Shown here: positions 17,735 to 26,450 of the stretch, piece by piece
Position numbering within the stretch: position 1 is the stretch's first letter
How the letters are laid out: every line of letters begins with the position of its first letter
Assembly (NCBI RefSeq): GCF_004327355.1
Contig: NZ_QJUM01000026.1
Coordinates: 1 to 64,000, forward strand
DNA length: 64,000 bases
From: Phytopseudomonas dryadis
GTDB lineage: Bacteria > Pseudomonadota > Gammaproteobacteria > Pseudomonadales > Pseudomonadaceae
Direction: 5' to 3'
Program-made: the position numbers and the translations under genes
The notes under the pieces: generated by a model
What the model was told of the DNA's origin: nothing
Seen by the model: the letters and a program-made list of their open reading frames with translations, nothing else
The model's database searches: none

Positions 17735-18227
17735 CGGCCAGAGCCTCCCAGCAGTTATGCAGTGCAGCGGCCATCAGGCGGTGGATGCTGGTCACCGATA
17801 ACCCCATGCGCTGGCTGATCTGCGAGTAGGTAAGGCCTTCGACGAAACTGCAGACGAATACCGTTTTCGTCTGCCCCGGCAGCCCACCCAGCAGACGGTC
17901 GAGATGCAGCAGGCGCTCAAGCAGTTCCAGTTGCTCTTCCGGTGAGGGTTGCACCTCTTCGGGCGTCTCGGCGAGTAGACGCAGGTAGGCTTTTTCCAGG
18001 TCGCGCCGGCGCCAGCTTTCATACAGCAGGCGATAGGCGATGGTGGTGAGCAGCGCCCTGGGTTCGCGAATGCGTTCCGGCGCTGGCATGCTCAGGACAC
18101 GCAGAAAGGTTTCCGCAGCCAGGTCTTCGGCATGCTGCTGGCAACCGGTGCGCGCGCGCAGGCGTGAGCGCAACCAGGCATGGTTCTGCTCGAACAGGTG
18201 CTGAATGAGGGAATGGCTGTCGCTCAT
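17724..18227 (-). CDS. ECF sigma factor, FecI-like
   Basis: 167 aa ECF sigma factor. Region 2 spans about residues 10-75 (AEDLAAETFLRVL, LLTTIAYRLLYESWRRRDLE) and region 4 about 105-160 (LPGQTKTVFVCSFVEGLTYSQISQRMGLSVTS, given in overlapping pieces). Its start shares one base with the stop of the upstream LLM monooxygenase, and its end overlaps fecR by 11 bases. It is therefore transcribed and translated with organosulfur-oxidising enzymes, an unusual place for a FecI. Its likely target is the receptor at 13892-16618, though I could not recognise a clear -35/-10 pair in the 16619-16792 gap. Confidence 0.93.
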   Translation of the reverse strand: MSDSHSLIQHLFEQNHAWLRSRLRARTGCQQHAEDLAAETFLRVLSMPAPERIREPRALLTTIAYRLLYESWRRRDLEKAYLRLLAETPEEVQPSPEEQLELLERLLHLDRLLGGLPGQTKTVFVCSFVEGLTYSQISQRMGLSVTSIHRLMAAALHNCWEALADER

Positions 18228-19564
18228 CAGGCCTTGGTCCGGGAGGGAGCAGGCGTGCGCAGCCCCAGGTGTTCACGCAGCGTGCTGCCCTGATACTCGC
18301 AGCGGAAGATGCCGCGCCGTTGCAGCTCCGGTACCACCTGTTCGAGGAAGCGTTCGGCGCCACCGGGCATGTACGGCGGCATGATCACGAAGCCGTCGGC
18401 GGCGTCTTGTTCCAGCCATTGCTGCATCTGGTCAGCGACCGTCTGTGGCGAGCCGATGAACTTGGCGAAGGCCAGGCTGGAGGCGTACCAGCGGCCGAGC
18501 TGTTCCAGCGTCCAGCCGGCTTCGATGGCGTTGCCGATCACCCCATCGAAGCGACCCTTGCTGCCGCGGATGTGCGCACGGATATCCGGTACCGGTGCCT
18601 TGGGATCATGCTGGGCAAGGTCGTAGTTCATGCTCGCCGACATGAAGGCCAGGCCGGCGATCGGCAGGATCAGTTCGTCCAGCTCATTGGCCAGTGCCTG
18701 CGCCTGTTCATCGGTGTCGGCGATGATCGGGTAGAGACCGGGCAGCACCTTGACGTCGTCGACCTGGCGCCCGGCGGCGACCACCTGCGCCTTGAATTCG
18801 CGGTAGAACGCCTTGGCCTTTTCCAGCGTCGATTGCACCGGGAAGACCACCTCGGCATTGCGCGCGGCCAGGGACTGGAAGGCCGACGACACGCCGGCCT
18901 GGATCAGCACCGGATGACCTTGCGGTGGGCGCGGCAGGTTGAGCGGGCCGCGCACCTTGAACCAGTCACCCTGGTGATCGGCGTAATGCAACTTGCTGGC
19001 ATCGGCGTAGCGGCCGCTGGCCTTGTCGACCAGCAGGGCGTCGTCTTCCCAGGTGTCCCAGAGGCTGCGCACCACCTCGAGGAATTCGGCGGCCTTGGTG
19101 TAGCGTTCGGCGTGGCCAAGGTGCTGCTCGAGGCCGAAGTTGCGCGCCTCGCCATCGTTCACCGAGGTCACCGCGTTCCACGCCGCGCGGCCAGCGCTGA
19201 AGTGGTCGAGGGTGGCGAACTGGCGGGCGACATGGAACGGTTGGTGATAGCTGGTGGACACCGTGGCGCCGAGGCCGATGCGCGAGGTCAGCACGCTGAG
19301 CGCCGACAGCAGTGCCAGGGGCTCGGGCGAGCCACTGGGCCGCCAGGTCACCGCGGCATCGAACGAGCCGCCGTGGATGTCGTCCAGGGCCAGTTTGTCG
19401 GCGACGAACAGCAGGTCCAGTTTGGCCGCTTCGGCCTGCTCGGCGAGGCGCTGGTAATAACGGATATCCAGGGCATTGCCGGCTTCGGCCTGGGGCAGAC
19501 GCCAGCCCGCCAGGTGCGAGCCGGCATGGCTGACGAACAGCGCCAGGTGCAGTTGCCGCGCCAT
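18227..19564 (-). CDS. LLM-class monooxygenase, NtaA/SnaA/DszA family
   Basis: 445 aa flavin-dependent oxygenase related to nitrilotriacetate monooxygenase A and dibenzothiophene-sulfone monooxygenase DszA. Signature pieces are FHVARQFATLDHFSAGRAAWNAVTS (about residues 110-134, split across the family motif), NFGLEQHLGHAERY, GPLNLPRPPQGHPVLIQAG and the C-terminal RRGIFRCEYQGSTLREHLGL. It needs FMNH2 from a separate reductase, perhaps the one at 9184-9693. It shares one base with both the upstream dioxygenase and the downstream sigma gene. The substrate is probably a sulfone, sulfonate or ether; unknown. Confidence 0.92.
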   Translation of the reverse strand: MARQLHLALFVSHAGSHLAGWRLPQAEAGNALDIRYYQRLAEQAEAAKLDLLFVADKLALDDIHGGSFDAAVTWRPSGSPEPLALLSALSVLTSRIGLGATVSTSYHQPFHVARQFATLDHFSAGRAAWNAVTSVNDGEARNFGLEQHLGHAERYTKAAEFLEVVRSLWDTWEDDALLVDKASGRYADASKLHYADHQGDWFKVRGPLNLPRPPQGHPVLIQAGVSSAFQSLAARNAEVVFPVQSTLEKAKAFYREFKAQVVAAGRQVDDVKVLPGLYPIIADTDEQAQALANELDELILPIAGLAFMSASMNYDLAQHDPKAPVPDIRAHIRGSKGRFDGVIGNAIEAGWTLEQLGRWYASSLAFAKFIGSPQTVADQMQQWLEQDAADGFVIMPPYMPGGAERFLEQVVPELQRRGIFRCEYQGSTLREHLGLRTPAPSRTKA

Positions 19565-20424
19565 CAGCCCGCCGCCTGCTGGCGTACGCGGTGGGGGATG
19601 TCGTCATCGGCGATCAGCACCCGTTCCATCACCCGGTCGAAGTCGCCGTAGTTGTAGACCGGGTAATGCAGCAGGGCACGGTTGTCCCAGAAGGCGATGG
19701 TGCCCGCTGTCCATTTGAAGCGCACCTGGTACTCCGGGTTGCTGAATTCCTTGAGCAGCTCGGCGACCAGGGCGCGGCTGTCCTCGACCGACCAACCGAT
19801 CACCTGGGGCGACATGGAGAAGTTGATGAAGAGGGCGTCTTCGCCGGTTTCCGGATGGGTGCGTACCAGCGGGTGAGCGAGGATCGGATAGTGGTAGCCG
19901 ACCCTGTCCAGCGACGATTTGAAGTTGTGGGTGACGTAGAGCTTGTCGATACGCGCTTTCAGTTCATCCGAAAGGCCGCGATAGACCAGGCCGGCATCGG
20001 CCCACACCGTATCGCCACCCAGTTCCGGTAGCGATACCGCGCGCAGCACCGCGCCCCAGGTGGGTTCGAGCATCCAGCTGGTATCGGTGTGCCAGCGACC
20101 CTTGCGCGCATCGCCATAGGCTTCCTTGGCCTGGCTGGCGAGGATCAGGTGCGCCTGGGGCTTGTCGCCGTCCTGCTGCTGGGTGGTCGGGTGCACGTAG
20201 AGTTCGCCGAACTGCCGGGCGAAGGCGATCTGCTGCTCGCTGCTGATGTGCTGGTCGCGGAAGAAGATGACCTTGTACTTGAGCAGCAGGGCGTGGATCT
20301 GCTCACGCTGCAGCGGCGAGAGCGGTTTGCTCAGATCGATATCGCTGATTTCCGCGCCCAGGGTGGGCTCCAGCGGGGTGACCTTGAGGGTTTCGCTGAG
20401 TGCGACGACGTTTTCTGCGGGCAT
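19564..20424 (-). CDS. TauD/AtsK-like 2-oxoglutarate-dependent dioxygenase
   Basis: 286 aa Fe(II)/2-oxoglutarate dioxygenase. The iron-binding facial triad is visible as His112 and Asp114 (RWHTDTSW) and His253 (NRALLHYP). Arg268 (VMERVLI) would bind 2-oxoglutarate. Family members hydroxylate the carbon next to a sulfonate (TauD) or sulfate ester (AtsK) and so release sulfite or sulfate. It is the first intact gene of the run that continues with the LLM, fecI, fecR, receptor, binding-protein and GH3 genes, and lies only 20 bases behind the broken receptor. Confidence 0.93.
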   Translation of the reverse strand: MPAENVVALSETLKVTPLEPTLGAEISDIDLSKPLSPLQREQIHALLLKYKVIFFRDQHISSEQQIAFARQFGELYVHPTTQQQDGDKPQAHLILASQAKEAYGDARKGRWHTDTSWMLEPTWGAVLRAVSLPELGGDTVWADAGLVYRGLSDELKARIDKLYVTHNFKSSLDRVGYHYPILAHPLVRTHPETGEDALFINFSMSPQVIGWSVEDSRALVAELLKEFSNPEYQVRFKWTAGTIAFWDNRALLHYPVYNYGDFDRVMERVLIADDDIPHRVRQQAAG

Positions 20425-20444
20425 GGGATTGTCCTCTTTTTGTG

Positions 20445-20512
20445 TTACCAGTCGTAGGAAAGGCGCGCGTAATAGAACGCGCCGTTGAGGCCGTATGGGC
20501 TGAATGCGCCAC
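20445..20512 (-). pseudogene. detached 3' end of the interrupted TonB receptor gene
   Basis: These bases encode GAFSPYGLNGAFYYARLSYDW and a TAA stop. This matches the last strand of the sister receptors (ending YYGSLTYNF and WYSKLAYDF). It is cut off from the rest of the gene by the 267-bp element at 20513-20779 and is in a different frame from the upstream part, so it is no longer attached to the receptor. Confidence 0.85.
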
Positions 20513-20779
20513 GGGGGGCTGTTGCCGTTTCAGCACGGCCGCGCCGGAGCCCGTTTTGCCGCGAGGCAAGGCACGAGCCGCGAAGTTTGGTGTTCCAAAT
20601 GAGTGGCGAGAAACGCAGCATTCGCGGCAAAACGGGCCCGGCCCTTCGGGTGGCGCGCAAAATCTCGCCATGCGTTGTTGGAGGACTAGGCAAGGGAACA
20701 CCATTCCCAGCGTCCTCCGCCTAGCCTGGCGAGATTTTGCGCAGCAACGCGGTTCGCGCTGAAACGGCAACAGCCCCCC
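20513..20779. mobile_element. 267-bp MITE-like element with perfect 22-bp terminal inverted repeats
   Basis: The ends are exact complements over 22 bases (outer sequence GGGGGGCTGTTGCCG, 20513-20534 and 20758-20779). Inside are two further perfect 16-bp hairpins: 20549-20564 with 20622-20637 (GCCCGTTTTGCCGCGA), and 20655-20670 with 20727-20742 (GCGCAAAATCTCGCCA). Smaller nested stems lie inside each. The whole could fold as a three-stem cruciform. It encodes no protein, so it would be non-autonomous. I see no obvious target-site duplication and no second copy in the window. Confidence 0.85.
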
Positions 20780-23271
20780 AAGTCCGGGTTGTTGATTTCG
20801 CTGGGATTGGCGCTGCCCAGGCCGGTAACCACGGAGGTCGGGTCCTGCCTGTCGGGGCGCACACCGAAGAGGTTGTTGGAGCCGACCGCGAGCGACAGGT
20901 TGTCGCTGAGCAGATAGGTGACGTCGAGGTCGGTGATCCACTTGGCGCCGAACTGCTGGTCGGCCGAGGCGGCGATGCCGGCTTCGGTGTACTTGCCGTA
21001 GCGCGTCAGTTGCAGGTCGGTGATGAAGTCGCCGATGCGCCAGTTGCTGCCCAATACCAGTTTGTCGCGCGGGCTACCCTGGGTCAGGTCGGTTTGCGCC
21101 TGGTGGCCGAAGATCACATAGTCGCTGCCGAGCAGGTTGCTGACCGTATCGTTCTGCTTGATATCGCGGATGCTGGTGCGGTTGTAGCTGTACAGCGCCG
21201 ACCAGCGCACCTGGCCGAAATGGCCGTGATCGCTGTGCAGTTCGCTGACCAGGTCGACGCCGTCGGTACGGGTGTCGACGCCGTTCATGTTGTACTGCGC
21301 CGAGTACAGGTCGTTGATGCCGAGGGAGGCGAGGGTGTCGCGGATCACCGTGGAGGTGCCGCTGTCGCGAATGATCTCGCTCTTGACGATGCGGTCCTTG
21401 ATTTCGATGCGGTAGGCGTCGAGGGTGATGCGGGCATTGCGCGTCGGCTCCCAGGAAACCCCGATGCTGAAGTTGGTCGACTTCTCCGGCTGCAGATCCT
21501 TGGCGCCCAGTGCCTGGGCGGCAACGCTGCTGGGTGGCAGGTAGCGTGCGAGCAGGCTCTGGGTAGTGCCATCGGCCAGGCGCACGCTGGTGTTCTGGGT
21601 GACCGAGAAGGTCTGCTGGGCCAGCGACGGCGCGCGAAAACCGGTGTTGAAAGTGCCGCGCAAGGCCAGGCCCGGGGCCAGTTCGTAACGGGTGGACAGC
21701 TTGCCACTGGCGGTGTTGCCGGAGCTGTCGTCGTAATGCTCGAAGCGGAATGCGGCGCTGGTGTACAGGCGTTCGGTCAGGTGGGTGCCGGCATCGATGT
21801 AGAAGGCGTAGCTGTCGCGATCCAGCGAGCCGGCATCGGCCACCGAGGTGCCAGTGAAGGATTGTAGGCCGGCGAGGGGGCTCTGCCCCGCGCGCGGGTG
21901 ACCAACCGGGTAGACATAGCCGCCATCGCGGTAGGAGTCCGGCTCGCCTGCGGTCTGCAGGTATTGCTCCCAGCGGTGCTCGATGCCTGCCGACAGCTGC
22001 AACGGCTTGGCCAGGCCGATCTCGAACGGGCGGGTGAAATCCAGGTTGCTCGTCCACTGTTCGAACTCCAGGGCACCGAGGTAGAACGAGGTCTTGCTCG
22101 CCGGGCCGAGGGAGGCGTTGAGGGTGTTCTGCGCACCGAGGCGCACGTCGTCCTTGCCGTAGGTGGTGCTCAGGTCGTAGCCCCAGCCGGCGACATCGCC
22201 CTTGCCGCCGAAGGCGAGCTGGAAGTCCTTCTCGTCGATCAGGCGCTGGGCGTGAAAGCCGTCCGGGTAGATCTCCGGGATCGACGACAGGCTGGTGGCG
22301 CGGAAGCTGCCGCGGGTATCGACGATGCTGCGGTCGCTGTAGGTGGAAAACGAATACAGCGTCAGGGCATCGTGGATGGGCAGTTCGGCGTTGTACGAGA
22401 GGTTGTAGACCTCGTCGCGGTTGGAGCGGCCATAGCCTTTCTCCAGCAGCCGATCCACCGAGCCCTCGCGGGGATCGGCTTGCGCACCGGGGGTGCCGAA
22501 GGGCACCGATTCACCGTCCAGTACCGGGTAGTACCACGGCCCCTGGGCATCGCCGGCGGCATAGGACGGGCCTTGCAGGCGGATATCCAGCGAGGCGTTG
22601 AAGAAGCCACCGTTGTCGCCCAGGGCGAAGCCGCTGTTGAGGCCGGTCTGGGTCAGGTCGCCGGGTTTGTCTTCCTGCTGGCCGTAGGTCACGCTGGCGC
22701 TGCCGCCGCTGTCCTGACTCTTGAGGATGATATTCAGCACCCCGGCGATGGCGTCCGAGCCGTATTGCGCCGAGGCGCCGTCGCGCAGCAGTTCGATACG
22801 CTCGATGGCCGAGGTGGGGATCAGGTCGAGATCCACCGGTACGCTGCCGCTGGCGATACGGGCGAAGTTGTTGTAGACGGCGGTGTTGTGCCGGCGCTTG
22901 CCGTTGACCAGCACCAGCAGGTGGTCGCCGGACAGGCCGCGGATCGACACTGGCCGCACCGACGACGAGGTGCCGCCGCCGGCCTGGGCGGGGGCGCTGA
23001 ACGACGGCACGATACGACCGAGGGCCTCGCGCAGGCTGGCCTTGCCGGTCTTGCGGATCTGCTCGCCGCTGATGATGTCGATGGGCGAGGGGCTGTCGGC
23101 CACGGTCAGGGTGTTGCTGCGGTTGCCGGTAGAGATCACCGACACCGTGCCGAGCACGGTGTCCTTCTCTTCGGCCCAGGATGCCGCCGGCAGCGCCAGG
23201 CAGACCAGCGACAGGGCATAAGGCAGGCGTTTTTCGGGGCGAACGAATCCTGGCACGTGCATGGGCCGCAT
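20686..23271 (-). CDS. TonB-dependent receptor, C-terminus replaced by inserted element
   Basis: 861 aa open frame for an outer-membrane receptor without an STN domain. It has a signal peptide (to about residue 33), a plug (SPSPIDIISGEQI, LVLVNGKRRHNTA, RIELLRDGASAQYGSDAIAG) and a barrel. The natural sequence runs to NNPDL; the last 31 residues (from GGCCRF) are read from the inserted 267-bp element and end at a stop inside it. The true last strand (ARLSYDW) is stranded at 20445-20512. C-terminal aromatic strands are needed for BAM-dependent assembly, so the product is probably non-functional. Downstream genes are intact. Confidence 0.85.
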   Translation of the reverse strand: MRPMHVPGFVRPEKRLPYALSLVCLALPAASWAEEKDTVLGTVSVISTGNRSNTLTVADSPSPIDIISGEQIRKTGKASLREALGRIVPSFSAPAQAGGGTSSSVRPVSIRGLSGDHLLVLVNGKRRHNTAVYNNFARIASGSVPVDLDLIPTSAIERIELLRDGASAQYGSDAIAGVLNIILKSQDSGGSASVTYGQQEDKPGDLTQTGLNSGFALGDNGGFFNASLDIRLQGPSYAAGDAQGPWYYPVLDGESVPFGTPGAQADPREGSVDRLLEKGYGRSNRDEVYNLSYNAELPIHDALTLYSFSTYSDRSIVDTRGSFRATSLSSIPEIYPDGFHAQRLIDEKDFQLAFGGKGDVAGWGYDLSTTYGKDDVRLGAQNTLNASLGPASKTSFYLGALEFEQWTSNLDFTRPFEIGLAKPLQLSAGIEHRWEQYLQTAGEPDSYRDGGYVYPVGHPRAGQSPLAGLQSFTGTSVADAGSLDRDSYAFYIDAGTHLTERLYTSAAFRFEHYDDSSGNTASGKLSTRYELAPGLALRGTFNTGFRAPSLAQQTFSVTQNTSVRLADGTTQSLLARYLPPSSVAAQALGAKDLQPEKSTNFSIGVSWEPTRNARITLDAYRIEIKDRIVKSEIIRDSGTSTVIRDTLASLGINDLYSAQYNMNGVDTRTDGVDLVSELHSDHGHFGQVRWSALYSYNRTSIRDIKQNDTVSNLLGSDYVIFGHQAQTDLTQGSPRDKLVLGSNWRIGDFITDLQLTRYGKYTEAGIAASADQQFGAKWITDLDVTYLLSDNLSLAVGSNNLFGVRPDRQDPTSVVTGLGSANPSEINNPDLGGCCRFSANRVAAQNLARLGGGRWEWCSLA

Positions 23272-23317
23272 CCTTTTTTAGAGAGAAAGAGCCGCGTTAT
23301 AGGGCGGCTCGGCTTTT

Positions 23318-23407
23318 GTAGGGTGGACAACGCTCTTTTTGTCCACCATGGGCCATGCAGAGCGGTGGACAAGCTTCGCGTTGGCTACGCGCCCCGGTTC
23401 ACCCTAC
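23318..23407. repeat. GTAGGGTGGAC inverted-repeat element
   Basis: It begins GTAGGGTGGAC and ends CACCCTAC, with internal GTCCACC and GGTGGAC pieces that can pair. It fills most of the gap between the receptor start and the peroxiredoxin-like gene. It resembles common Pseudomonas intergenic repeats and could attenuate transcription into the receptor gene. Confidence 0.55.
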
Positions 23408-23415
23408 GAACTACA

Positions 23416-24102
23416 TCAGGCGCTTCTCGCCACCTTGTCGGTGACCTCAAGCACCTCATCCACCGCAGCGATGATCGGCTGCGCCTCGCTGCGCACCAGC
23501 CAGTCCGGGCTGACCTCGGCGAAGTGCACGCGGCGGTCGCTGCCGATCACCACCACGGTCGGTTGCGGCAGTTCCCAGGTACCGGTGCCGGTGACTTCGC
23601 CGATGCCCGGCCCCTTGGCCAGCGACGCCTGGCGCGAGGCCTGGTCGAATTCGTAGAGCACACCGAAGCGCCTGGCCAGGGCGTTGTCCCTGTCGCTGGC
23701 CACTTGCAGGCTGAGGTTGTGCCTGTCCTTGATCTCGACCAGGCGCTCCGGCACCTGCGGGCTCACCGCCAGCAGCGGCACGCCGCGTTCGCGCAGCGCC
23801 GGCTGCAGGTTGCGCTCGTAGTAGGGGATGGCGATGTTGCACGCCGGGCAGCCGGCGAAGCGGAAGAACACCAGCACCGCCGGGCCGTTGGCGACCAGTT
23901 GTTCGAGGCTCAGGGTGCCGCCTTCGACCTTGAGCAGCTCGAACGGCGCGACGCTGTCGCCGGCTTTGACGAAGGTTTCATGGCGCGCCTCGTCGACCAG
24001 TTTCTGGCGCTGGTCGATGTTCACTTTCAGCGCCTCGGGCGCCCAGGTGCGCACGCGCTCGGCATGCAGTTCGGCGAGCAGATGGTTGAGGGATTCGCTC
24101 AT
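23416..24102 (-). CDS. peroxiredoxin-like (AhpC/TSA, thioredoxin-fold) protein
   Basis: 228 aa cytoplasmic protein with a thioredoxin-like domain (about residues 45-200). The redox motif is FRFAGCPAC (Cys85 and Cys88), followed by a bacterioferritin-comigratory-protein-like pattern (LAVSPQVPERL, RFGVLYEFD, ELPQPTVVVIGSDRRVHFAEV). It overlaps the start of the LLM gene by the ATGA arrangement, so it is part of that operon. It may protect against peroxide from reduced flavin or act on a sulfur intermediate; which is unknown. Confidence 0.85.
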   Translation of the reverse strand: MSESLNHLLAELHAERVRTWAPEALKVNIDQRQKLVDEARHETFVKAGDSVAPFELLKVEGGTLSLEQLVANGPAVLVFFRFAGCPACNIAIPYYERNLQPALRERGVPLLAVSPQVPERLVEIKDRHNLSLQVASDRDNALARRFGVLYEFDQASRQASLAKGPGIGEVTGTGTWELPQPTVVVIGSDRRVHFAEVSPDWLVRSEAQPIIAAVDEVLEVTDKVARSA

Positions 24103-25433
24103 GCCACTGCTCCTTGTGTGCGGCGCAGGGTGTTGCGGTTGGCGGGGACGGCCAGGCCGAAGTTGTCGCGCAGGGTCCGGCCCTGGTATTCGCGGCGCAG
24201 CAGGCCGCGCGCTTGCAGCAGCGGCGCCACGTAGCGGGTGAAATACTCCAGGCCGTCGGGCAGCAGCGAGTTGACGATGAAGCCGTCGGCGGCGCCGTCC
24301 TCGAACCAGTCCTGCAGGGCGTTGGCCACCTCTTCCGGGGTGCCGACGAAATCGCGCCGTGGCCGCGAGAAGCGCAGGGCCACTTCGCGCAGGGTCAGGT
24401 GCTCTTCGCGGGCCTGTTGCTTGATGCGATCCGAGGCGCCCTTGTGGCTGTTGCTGCCCAGGTCGCCGAGGTCGGGGAAGGGCGCATCCAGCTCATGGCC
24501 GGAGAAGTCGTAGTCGTTGAACGGCCGGCCGAGGGCGACGATGGCGTCTTCGATGCTGACCAGGTCGACGGCCTGCTGGTAGCGGCTTTCCACTTCCTCG
24601 GCATCGCGGCCGACGATCGGGCGGATACCGGGCAGGATGAACAGCTCGTCCGGGTTGCGTCCGGCCTTGGCGGCACGCTGCTTGAGATCCTGGTAGTAGG
24701 CACGCGCCTCGGCGAACGATTCGGGGCTGACGAAGATCGCGTCGGCGTTCTGCGCGGCGAAGTTGCGGCCGTCGTCGGAGGTGCCGGCCTGGAAGATCAG
24801 CGGCTGGCCCTGGGGTGAACGCTGGATGTTCAGCGGGCCCTTGACCTTGAAGAACTCGCCCTGGTGATCGAGGGTATGCAGCTTGTCCGGGGCGAAGAAC
24901 TCGCCGGTTTCCTTGTTGCGGGTGAAGGCGTCGTCTTCCCAGGAATCCCACAGGCCCTTGACCACGTTCACGTGCTCGCGGGCGATGCGGTAGCGCGTGG
25001 CGTGGGGCGGGTGCTCGGCCTTGCCGAAGTTGTCGGCGGTGCCGGACAGCCAGGAGGTGACCACGTTCCAGCCGGCGCGGCCGCCGCTGAGGTTGTCGAG
25101 CGAGGCGAACTGGCGCGCCACCTGGAACGGCTCGGTGTAGCTGACGGTGACGGTCGCCACCAGGCCGATGTTTTCCGTGACTGCCGCCAGGGCCGAGAGG
25201 ATGGTCAGCGGCTCGAAGCGGTTGAGGTAGTGCGGGCTGGACTTGGCGTGGATATGCAGGCTGTCGGCGATGAAGGCGAAGTCGAATTTGCCGGCCTCGG
25301 CCAGTTGCGCCTGCTGCTTGTAGTAGCCGAAGTTGACGCTGGCGTCGGCCAGCGCCTCGGGGTGGCGCCACTCGCCCCAGCCGTGGCCGACGCCGTGGAT
25401 CATGGCACCGAGTTTGATCTGTCGTTTGCTCAT
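24099..25433 (-). CDS. LLM-class monooxygenase, NtaA/SnaA/DszA family
   Basis: 444 aa flavin-dependent oxygenase, a close relative of the products at 18227 and 28608. Visible signatures: KLGAMIHGVGHGWGEW at the N-terminus, VARQFASLDNLSGGRAGWNV, GPLNIQRSPQGQPLIFQAG and the C-terminal RREYQGRTLRDNFGLAV. The ATG at 25433 is chosen because AGGAG lies 8-9 bases before it; the 35 extra in-frame codons upstream look non-coding. It overlaps the peroxiredoxin-like gene and follows a sulfonate-type binding protein by 19 bases. Confidence 0.92.
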   Translation of the reverse strand: MSKRQIKLGAMIHGVGHGWGEWRHPEALADASVNFGYYKQQAQLAEAGKFDFAFIADSLHIHAKSSPHYLNRFEPLTILSALAAVTENIGLVATVTVSYTEPFQVARQFASLDNLSGGRAGWNVVTSWLSGTADNFGKAEHPPHATRYRIAREHVNVVKGLWDSWEDDAFTRNKETGEFFAPDKLHTLDHQGEFFKVKGPLNIQRSPQGQPLIFQAGTSDDGRNFAAQNADAIFVSPESFAEARAYYQDLKQRAAKAGRNPDELFILPGIRPIVGRDAEEVESRYQQAVDLVSIEDAIVALGRPFNDYDFSGHELDAPFPDLGDLGSNSHKGASDRIKQQAREEHLTLREVALRFSRPRRDFVGTPEEVANALQDWFEDGAADGFIVNSLLPDGLEYFTRYVAPLLQARGLLRREYQGRTLRDNFGLAVPANRNTLRRTQGAVA

Positions 25434-25452
25434 GGAAGCTTCTCCTGTCGGT

Positions 25453-26436
25453 TCACTGAGGTTGCGTCTGGGCAACCGCTTGGCCCGGCTGTTCGGCGCG
25501 GGCGGCGTTGAAGCTCTTGTCGAAACCCTGGGTGACATCCACCGGGCGTGTCAGCACGCCTTCCTCCAGGTAGATATCGGAGACGCGCTGCAGATCGGCG
25601 ATGACCTCGTCGGTGATCTCGGCACGCGAGTGGTTGGTCTCCCTGACCGACTCCAGGTGCACCGCGACGGGCAGTCCCGTGACCCGGGCCTGTGCCTCTG
25701 CATAGGCCTGGTGGTTGTGATTGGCCCAGATGAAGGCACGCTCGACGCGCTTGACGAAGTCCTCCAGTTGCACGCGCTTGCCTTCCACGGCCGTCTGGGT
25801 CGCGGCCAGGTAGAAATGGTTGGTGAGCAGGTCGTCGCTGTCGCGCAGGATGCGGGCGCCGTTCTGGGTGATGGCGATGGTGGTGTAGGGGTCCCAGGTC
25901 GACCAGGCATCGGCCGCGCCGCTTTCCAGGGCGCTGCGCGCGTCGGTGGGCAGCAGGTTGACGAAGGTCACGTCCGCGGTTTTCAGGCCGGCTTCGCGCA
26001 GCGCCTTGATCACCAGGAAGTGGCCGATGGAGCCTCGATTGGTGACGATGCGCTGGCCTTTCAGGTCGGCCACGGTTTGCAGCGGCGAATCCTTGGGCAC
26101 CAGGATCGAGGTGGTGTAGCGGCCGTCGCGCTTGATGATTTCCACCACCTTGAGCGGCGCGCCGGCCCCCAGGGCGAACACATAGGGCGCATCGCCCAGG
26201 CCGCCGATGTCCACGGCGCCGGCATTCAGCGCCTCACCCAGCGGGGCCGCGGCGGGGAATTCGGAAAAGTCGATGCGGTAGGGCACCTCCTCGAGTTCGC
26301 CGGCCGCTTCCAGCAGCAACTTGATGCCGGATTTCTGGTTGGCCACGCGCAAGGGCTCGAGGTCGGCGGCGCTGGCCTGGCCGCCCAGCAGCAGGCTGCT
26401 GCCGAGGACGCTGGCGATAAGGGTACGGATCAGCAT
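25453..26436 (-). CDS. ABC transporter substrate-binding protein, aliphatic sulfonate type
   Basis: 327 aa periplasmic SsuA-like protein with a Sec signal peptide (about residues 1-23, ending GGQASAA). Typical stretches are LRVANQKSGIKLLLEAAG, GEALNAGAVDIGGLGDAPYVFALG, DLKGQRIVTNRGSIGHF and ALESGAADAWSTWDPYT. ATG 26436 has CCAGGAGAC upstream. No permease or ATPase gene accompanies it here, so it may share SsuBC-type components encoded at 37840-39464 or elsewhere. It follows the ferredoxin gene by 14 bases. Confidence 0.93.
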   Translation of the reverse strand: MLIRTLIASVLGSSLLLGGQASAADLEPLRVANQKSGIKLLLEAAGELEEVPYRIDFSEFPAAAPLGEALNAGAVDIGGLGDAPYVFALGAGAPLKVVEIIKRDGRYTTSILVPKDSPLQTVADLKGQRIVTNRGSIGHFLVIKALREAGLKTADVTFVNLLPTDARSALESGAADAWSTWDPYTTIAITQNGARILRDSDDLLTNHFYLAATQTAVEGKRVQLEDFVKRVERAFIWANHNHQAYAEAQARVTGLPVAVHLESVRETNHSRAEITDEVIADLQRVSDIYLEEGVLTRPVDVTQGFDKSFNAARAEQPGQAVAQTQPQ

Positions 26437-26450
26437 GTGGTGTCTCCTGG

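Noticed and set aside
21898..24234. 778-codon plus-strand frame
   Set aside because: It is antisense to a TonB receptor and a peroxiredoxin-like gene; no domain is visible.
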